Source: DASVUS01 sp036388675 (GTDB lineage Bacteria; Armatimonadota; Abditibacteriia; Abditibacteriales; Abditibacteriaceae). From it: DNA of 64,000 bases. Position numbers and translations under genes: made by a program. The notes under the pieces were generated by a model, which saw only the letters and a program-made list of their open reading frames with translations, was not told the DNA's origin and did no database searches. Of this stretch, positions 59,589 through 64,000 are shown piece after piece. The DNA is taken from positions 62,001 to 126,000 of the forward strand of contig DASVRI010000040.1 of assembly GCA_036388675.1 (NCBI GenBank), written 5' to 3'. Positions within the stretch are counted from its first letter, which is position 1; every line of letters starts with the position of its first letter.

Positions 59589-60833
59589 ATGAAACACGAA
59601 AGAGTTGTCGTAACTGGTCTGGGATCCATGACGCCGCTGGGCGTCGGAACGGAAAAGTTCTGGGAAGGCGTCAAGAGCGGAGCCAACGGCATCGGTCCCA
59701 TAACCCAGATCGACACGACCCGTCACAACACCAAGTTCGCCGGTGAAGTGCAGGGTTTCCACGTCGAAGAGTTCATCGACCGCAAAGAAGCCAAACGCAT
59801 GGATCGCTTTGTGCATCTGGCGATTGCGGCTTCACAGGAAGCGGTCGAGCATTCCGGCCTCAAAATCGACGATGAGAACCGCGACCGCATCGGTGTCATC
59901 ATCGGCTGCGGCATCGGCGGCCTCACCACGTGGGAGCGCGAATACCGCACCTTCATCGAGAAAGGCCCTGACCGCGTCAGCCCCTTTCTCATCCCGATGA
60001 TGATCGCCAACATGGCGAGCGGCCACGTTTCAATTCAGACCGGCGCGCGCGGCCCCAACACCACAACCGTGGCGGCCTGTGCCTCTTCCGCGCACGGCAT
60101 CGGCATGGCCTACGATATTCTCAAGCGCGGCGACGCCGATGCCATGATAACCGGCGGCACTGAAGCCCCCATTTGCGATTCGGCTCTGGCTGGCTTCGGC
60201 AATATGCGCGCTTTGTCGCGCCGCAACGATGATCCGGCACACGCCTCGCGCCCCTTCGACAAAGAGCGCGACGGCTTCGTAATGGGTGAAGGCGCCGGCA
60301 CCATCATCATGGAAACGCTTTCTTCGGCGCAGGCGCGCGGCGCCACCATCTACGCTGAAGTGCTGTCGCACGGCATTACCGGCGACGCCTATCACATCAC
60401 CAACATGCCCGAAGACGGCAGCGGCATAGGCTCTTCGATGCGCATGGCGCTGAAATACGCCGCCATCGAGCCGGAACAGGTGCAATACATCAACGCGCAC
60501 GGCACGAGTACTCCGGTCAACGACAAGACCGAAACCGCAGCCATCAAAGCCGTTTTCGGCGAACACGCTTACAAGATGGGCGTATCCAGCACCAAGTCGC
60601 AGATTGGCCATTTGCTTGGCGCGGGCAGCGCAGTCGAGTTCATCGCCACCGTTTTGGGACTGCATCACCAGATCATGCCGCCCACCATTAACTTGCAGAA
60701 TCCCGACCCGGAATGCGACCTCGACTATGTGAGCGACGGTTCGCGTCCGGCGCACATCGACATCGCATTGTGCAACTCAGCGGGCTTTGGCGGCCACAAC
60801 GCGACCCTGGTCGCCAAGCGCTGGCAGGGCTAA
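59589..60833 (+). CDS. fabF: Beta-ketoacyl-ACP synthase II
   Basis: 414 residues, the elongating condensing enzyme. The nucleophile is in TTVAACASSAHGIGMA (Cys164), the two His in YINAHGTSTPVNDKTE and SSTKSQIGHLLGAGSAVE. The start reads MKHERVVVTGLGSMTPLGVG. An ATG with almost no Shine-Dalgarno sequence follows a repeat element. GAGTACTC at 60506 encodes the STP next to the catalytic His motif. rnc follows after four bases. Confidence 0.97.
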   Translation: MKHERVVVTGLGSMTPLGVGTEKFWEGVKSGANGIGPITQIDTTRHNTKFAGEVQGFHVEEFIDRKEAKRMDRFVHLAIAASQEAVEHSGLKIDDENRDRIGVIIGCGIGGLTTWEREYRTFIEKGPDRVSPFLIPMMIANMASGHVSIQTGARGPNTTTVAACASSAHGIGMAYDILKRGDADAMITGGTEAPICDSALAGFGNMRALSRRNDDPAHASRPFDKERDGFVMGEGAGTIIMETLSSAQARGATIYAEVLSHGITGDAYHITNMPEDGSGIGSSMRMALKYAAIEPEQVQYINAHGTSTPVNDKTETAAIKAVFGEHAYKMGVSSTKSQIGHLLGAGSAVEFIATVLGLHHQIMPPTINLQNPDPECDLDYVSDGSRPAHIDIALCNSAGFGGHNATLVAKRWQG

Positions 60834-60837
60834 GCCA

Positions 60838-61644
60838 ATGGCCGGGCCAAAGCAGAGCAAGCGCAAAAAGACAGCAGCTGGTGCGGCTTCGGTTGCGCCG
60901 ACGAGTACTCAATCGCTGAGTGACTTACGCGCCAAGCTCGGTGCCAATGTCCCCGATGAACTGTTGCAACTGGCGCTAACTCATCCATCTGCCACGGGCG
61001 AAGGCGCTGAGCGCACGTTGCATTCTAATCAGCGCCTGGAGTTTCTGGGCGATACGGTTGTTGGTGCCGTTGTGGCCGAGCATCTTTATCGCGCCAATGC
61101 AGCGTTGCCTGAAGGCGATTTGACGCAGCGCAAAGCGACGATCGTGCGCGGTACGAGCCTGGCGCGTGCGGCCATGCGTTTAGGACTGGGCCAACACTTG
61201 CGGCTGGGACGCGGCGAAGAAGCCAGTGGTGGGCGCAGCCGTGATACAATCTTAGCCGATGCTTTTGAAGCCGTTGTCGCGGCAATTTATCTTTCGTGCG
61301 GCATCGAAGCGACGCGGGCTTTTGTCTCAAGCATCTTAGCCGATGACCTGGCGCACGCCGTGGCGAGTACTCGCAATTCGCCGTTTGTTTCAGTGAAGAA
61401 CCTGCTGCAAGAGCGCACGCAAGCCATCGGCCTGGGCACGCCGCGCTACCAGACAACACAGATTGGCGAGGCGCAGGGCGACAAGAAGCGCTTCACTTCG
61501 CAGGTGCTGCTGCTCGATGAAGTGCGCGGACGCGGGCAGGGACACACCAAGAAAGAAGCCGAAAGCAACGCGGCGCAGGCCGCCCTTGAAGCGATGACTG
61601 AAACGACTACAACCGACAGCCAAGACCCCGCCGCGCACGTTTAG
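60838..61644 (+). CDS. rnc: Ribonuclease III
   Basis: About 268 residues from ATG 60838, four bases after fabF. Basic Ala/Lys start, then the catalytic helix NQRLEFLGDTVVGAVVAEHLY, DAFEAVVAAIYLSCG with the second metal-binding Glu/Asp set, and a C-terminal double-strand-RNA-binding domain (PFVSVKNLLQERTQAIGLGTPRYQ ... GHTKKEAESNAAQAALEAM). It cuts double-stranded RNA in rRNA maturation. Two GAGTACTC copies (60903, 61365) are read as ST. Confidence 0.95.
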   Translation: MAGPKQSKRKKTAAGAASVAPTSTQSLSDLRAKLGANVPDELLQLALTHPSATGEGAERTLHSNQRLEFLGDTVVGAVVAEHLYRANAALPEGDLTQRKATIVRGTSLARAAMRLGLGQHLRLGRGEEASGGRSRDTILADAFEAVVAAIYLSCGIEATRAFVSSILADDLAHAVASTRNSPFVSVKNLLQERTQAIGLGTPRYQTTQIGEAQGDKKRFTSQVLLLDEVRGRGQGHTKKEAESNAAQAALEAMTETTTTDSQDPAAHV

Positions 61645-61673
61645 CCTTTGAGTACTCGTCAACCCGGTGCACC

Positions 61674-62198
61674 ATGAGAAGAAGCGTGCAAACCACTCGA
61701 ATGCCACTTTCTACGGAGCGCCCTTCCAGCACACGCGGCGCAACCGGCACAAACACGCGCACCACGGCTCGCACGAGCCTGCGCCGCATCAAACCGATAG
61801 AAGAGAAAAACGTCGCACCTTCGCAGTGGGGGCGGCGTTTAGCACGTCTTGTCGGAGCCAAATTTAACGTGCAGATGTCGCTCAACCAATCGAAGAACGA
61901 AGGCACCTGGCGTCGCAAAGATATCGTCATCAAGTGCGCCAAAAGCACCATGCCGCCGGTTTCGGTTCTCATCGACATGTTGGATCGCATCGACCAACTG
62001 TGGGCCGTGTACGTCATGCCGGACGGCGGCGCCGAAATCTGGGCCGTCGAGGCCGATAAAGTTCGTCTGCACGGCTACTTCACGCACGGCCCCAACGTCG
62101 CCAAGCGCGTCGAAATTCACCTCCGCAAAATTATGCCCATCGGCAAGCTCATCGGCACCATCTCCGCCGATGAAGTTGAATCGTGCCGCATTCCATAG
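61674..62198 (+). CDS. Hypothetical basic protein, 174 residues
   Basis: I do not recognise it. A Thr/Arg-rich disordered start of about 55 residues leads to a folded part: WGRRLARLVGAKFNVQMSLNQSKNEGTWRRKDIVIKCAKSTMPPVSVLIDMLDRIDQLWAVYVMPDGGAEIWAVEADKVRLHGYF and THGPNVAKRVEIHLRKIMPIGKLIGTISADEV. The body is alpha/beta without Cys. It follows rnc by 29 bases and may be cotranscribed with it and the Nudix gene. Confidence 0.65.
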   Translation: MRRSVQTTRMPLSTERPSSTRGATGTNTRTTARTSLRRIKPIEEKNVAPSQWGRRLARLVGAKFNVQMSLNQSKNEGTWRRKDIVIKCAKSTMPPVSVLIDMLDRIDQLWAVYVMPDGGAEIWAVEADKVRLHGYFTHGPNVAKRVEIHLRKIMPIGKLIGTISADEVESCRIP

Positions 62199-62213
62199 AC
62201 GAGCCTTGTAACA

Positions 62214-62618
62214 ATGAGACAGCGAGTATGTGCCGCCATCATCCGAGACAACACCATCTTGATGGTGCAGCATCGCGACTCCCAGCGCGAATACTGGACG
62301 CTTCCCGGTGGAGCCATTGAAACTGGCGAGACTCCACAACAGGCTGTGGTTCGCGAAGTGCTGGAGGAAACCGGCCTCACGGCAACTGTCTCGCGCCTTC
62401 TCTTCGAGGAAGAGTATCTACAAGGCACAGCCACCTGCCAGTGCTACCTTGTAGAAATAGATGGCAAACAAGAAGCGCAACTGGGATATGACCCTGAAGA
62501 AGCGCATCTGCAAACAAGCGAACGATTGCTACAAGGCGTTGCCTGGCACGCGTTGGACAGCATGAAAGATGACGGGCAAGTCTCGCGCGTTATCGAATGT
62601 ATGAGCTTGCCCAGGTGA
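62214..62618 (+). CDS. Nudix hydrolase
   Basis: 134 residues with a complete Nudix box: GGAIETGETPQQAVVREVLEETGL (GX5EX7REVXEEXG). The enzyme cuts nucleoside diphosphates linked to another moiety; the substrate is not clear. It begins RVCAAIIRDNTILMVQHRDSQREYWTLPGG, the MutT-like start. It lies 15 bases after the hypothetical gene. Confidence 0.93.
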   Translation: MRQRVCAAIIRDNTILMVQHRDSQREYWTLPGGAIETGETPQQAVVREVLEETGLTATVSRLLFEEEYLQGTATCQCYLVEIDGKQEAQLGYDPEEAHLQTSERLLQGVAWHALDSMKDDGQVSRVIECMSLPR

Positions 62619-62655
62619 TCGCCGTATTCGAGTACTCACAACAAAAGACAACCCT

Positions 62656-62858
62656 ATGGACAACGCCATCCAGCCGTGGCGCGAAGTGGAGATTTCACTT
62701 TCTGCCGCCAACGATTACAACAACGTCTACACGCAAGTCGAAGTGTGGGCCGATTTTACGCATTCAGACGGCACAACGCTGCGGCGTCCGGCTTTCTGGG
62801 ACCGCGGGCAAACGTGGAGAATCCGTTTTACATCACCGCACGCACAGGGCGAATGTCG
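62656..62858 (+). pseudogene. N-terminal fragment of an apiosidase-like protein (DUF5060 part)
   Basis: The frame from ATG 62656 reads WREVEISLSAANDYNNVYTQVEVWADFTHSDGTTLRRPAFWDRGQTWRIRFTSPHAQG, the DUF5060 domain of apiosidase-like proteins. After about codon 66 the family text stops and the frame runs on without similarity to 63009. The match continues in another frame from 62853. About 45 residues of the family pattern are missing at the switch, so this is a frame-shifting deletion or an assembly error. Confidence 0.7.
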
Positions 62859-64000
62859 CCCGGAAAGCGCAACCTGGTTTACGCCGATGGCACACCCTGT
62901 TTGCTGGTCGGCGATACAGCGTGGGCGCTGCCGTGGCGCGCTACGCTTGATCAGTGTCGCGAGTACTCGCAAGACCGCCAGCGCAAGGGCTTCAATGCCG
63001 CGCTGCTGATGACGGTGCAACCTGACATGAAAGCGCAAGGTTCGCGCAGCCGCACACAAGATTACGGCTTTGATGTCGGTTTTGAAGACTTGCCGAGCGG
63101 CCACTTGAATCAGATCAACATCGAATACTTCCAATACTTCGATCAACTGATTGATATTCTGGTGTCGCACGAAATTGTGCCGGTGTATCAGCCGGTTTTT
63201 CATGGCTACGGTTGGAAAGGCCAACAAGTCGCCGGGCCGGTTGTGCCCAGCGATGAATATGCGCGCTACTGCCGCTATCTTGTGGCGCGTTACGGCGCGC
63301 GTCCAGCGATTTACCTCATCGGCGGCGACGGCAAGGGCGACATCCCGCAGGTGAATGCGGGCGGCGAAGAAGTGCAAACCTGGGATTGCTATGGTCAGCC
63401 AAGCGGCATTCATTACTGTCCGCACGCGCGCAACCACGCCTTCCAGGACAAAGAATGGCTCGACTTTCAATGGTGCCAGACCGGCCACAGCGGCGACCAC
63501 ATGCCGGAGCGTGTCGCCGACATGTGGCGCAACGAGCCTGTTAAGGGCGTGGCCAACGGCGAACCAACTTACGAAAATATCGGTCGTCCCGGTAACGGTG
63601 CGGGTTGGTGGCAAGGGCATGAAGCGTGGTGCAACCTGTGCGCGGGCGGCACCATGGGCACGGTATATGGCGCGGGCAGCCTGTGGCAATGGAAACTGCG
63701 CCCCGACGAACCGGGCCACGAAGCGTGGTGCGAAGCCGCCAATGCAGGCTGGCGCGAGGCGCTCGATTTTGAAGGCTCCAATTACGTCGGCGTGCTATCG
63801 AAAATCTTCGAGGGACTCCCATTTGCCGAGATGGAACCGAACTGGGACTTTACTCTCGGCAAACGCGGCCTCGCCATCCCCGATAAATTACTGATTGTGT
63901 ACCTGCCCAGTGGCGGCGATCTCACAGTTACGAGCACACACGTTCCGGCGCCCTATCGAGTACTCGATGCTTGTAGCGGCGAAGTTGTTGCAATGGGTGA
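62853..64000 (+). CDS. Apiosidase-like (DUF4038) glycoside hydrolase part, runs off the window
   Basis: The frame from ATG 62853 is open to the window end. It begins MSPGKRNLVYADGTPCLLVGDTAWALPWRATLDQC, then KGFNAALLMTVQPDM, IVPVYQPVFHGYGWKG, YCRYLVARYGARPAIYLIGGDG and WLDFQWCQTGHSGDHMPERVADMW, matching the TIM-barrel DUF4038/GH140-like family. The preceding DUF5060 piece lies in another frame, with about 45 residues missing at the joint. As drawn it could be translated from ATG 62853 alone or be a broken gene. GAGTACTC occurs at 62961 (EYS) and 63958 (RVL). Confidence 0.75.
   Translation, partial: MSPGKRNLVYADGTPCLLVGDTAWALPWRATLDQCREYSQDRQRKGFNAALLMTVQPDMKAQGSRSRTQDYGFDVGFEDLPSGHLNQINIEYFQYFDQLIDILVSHEIVPVYQPVFHGYGWKGQQVAGPVVPSDEYARYCRYLVARYGARPAIYLIGGDGKGDIPQVNAGGEEVQTWDCYGQPSGIHYCPHARNHAFQDKEWLDFQWCQTGHSGDHMPERVADMWRNEPVKGVANGEPTYENIGRPGNGAGWWQGHEAWCNLCAGGTMGTVYGAGSLWQWKLRPDEPGHEAWCEAANAGWREALDFEGSNYVGVLSKIFEGLPFAEMEPNWDFTLGKRGLAIPDKLLIVYLPSGGDLTVTSTHVPAPYRVLDACSGEVVAMG

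Larger units (their letters stand above)
718..63965. repeat. Highly iterated palindrome GAGTACTC (about 61 copies)
   Basis: Exact copies of the octamer GAGTACTC start at 718, 3973, 5188, 5751, 6341, 7057, 7581, 8444, 9486, 10826, 12912, 13928, 14825, 16082, 18568, 19319, 20177, 20557, 21452, 21827, 23203, 26668, 28001, 28604, 30201, 31528, 32579, 32843, 34967, 35467, 36729, 37941, 38525, 39085, 40524, 42165, 44403, 44693, 45444, 46466, 48890, 49948, 50341, 50932, 53033, 54023, 55399, 55873, 56505, 56892, 57509, 58305, 58715, 59244, 60506, 60903, 61365, 61650, 62630, 62961 and 63958. Chance expectation for one 8-mer in 64 kb is about one. The base before is nearly always C or T and the base after usually A or G. 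One-mismatch relatives lie at 11536, 12133, 16394, 17807, 24040, 25100, 41149 and 52079. Positions are a hand count and may miss a few. Confidence 0.95.

Noticed and set aside
1..64000. CRISPR array
   Set aside because: GAGTACTC copies are scattered, palindromic and only 8-10 bp, with no regular spacers and no cas genes.
1..64000. tRNA or rRNA genes
   Set aside because: I searched the gaps for a T-loop (GGTTCGAATCC type) and rRNA motifs and saw none; a tRNAscan run would settle it.

Overview
This 64 kb window looks chromosomal and comes from a diderm (double-membrane) bacterium of about 55-58% GC. The outer membrane is indicated by a TonB-like protein, an outer-membrane beta-barrel, a PapD-like chaperone and a LolA-like protein. 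Core gene order is of the type common in Terrabacteria: DUF177-rpmF-plsX-fabH-fabD-fabG-acpP-fabF-rnc, and dprA next to topA. Menaquinone appears to be made by the futalosine route (mqnA). My best guess is an Armatimonadota/Abditibacteriota-like lineage; this is inference from gene content. I see no tRNA, rRNA, CRISPR array or intact insertion sequence.

Layout. 1-3.9 kb: end of a receiver-domain protein, a DUF433 antitoxin with a shortened DUF5615-type toxin remnant, and an AT-rich SIR2-STAND-TPR gene resembling anti-phage effectors. 4-13.8 kb: catalase, SPW-type membrane protein, 2-hydroxyacid dehydrogenase, beta-helix protein with a 35-residue membrane peptide behind it, response regulator, rhomboid protease, DUF4142 protein. 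14-18.4 kb (minus): nitrite-assimilation operon (NirA, Fe-S/FAD reductase, FNT channel). 18.5-22.5 kb: sigma factor with an appended beta-rich domain, PfkB kinase, remnant of a histidine kinase overlapping a NarL-type regulator, CheY-like regulator. 22.7-26.7 kb: secreted beta protein, PapD-like chaperone and a beta-barrel with SdrD-like repeats, possibly an unusual surface-fibre system. 27-35.3 kb (minus): TonB-like protein and BFD ferredoxin, then the PrkA-YeaH-SpoVR module interrupted by two four-helix-bundle genes and a VOC gene. 36-50 kb: smc, mqnA-terC, topA, dprA, PQQ-propeller protein, LolA-like protein. 50-53 kb: second PfkB protein, bifunctional nuclease, two paralogous small secreted proteins. 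53-64 kb: the fatty-acid operon with rnc, then a hypothetical gene, a Nudix hydrolase and a damaged apiosidase-like gene running off the end.

The most striking signal is a DNA word rather than a gene. The palindrome GAGTACTC (consensus YGAGTACTCR) occurs about 61 times by hand count, where about one copy is expected. It is read in all three codon phases inside genes, lies in many intergenic gaps, forms the centre of a perfect 40-bp palindromic terminator, and is absent from the AT-rich SIR2 gene. It behaves like the cyanobacterial HIP1 palindrome but with a different sequence. A second layer is a set of heptad-repeat inverted elements that flank both four-helix-bundle genes and sit on both sides of acpP.
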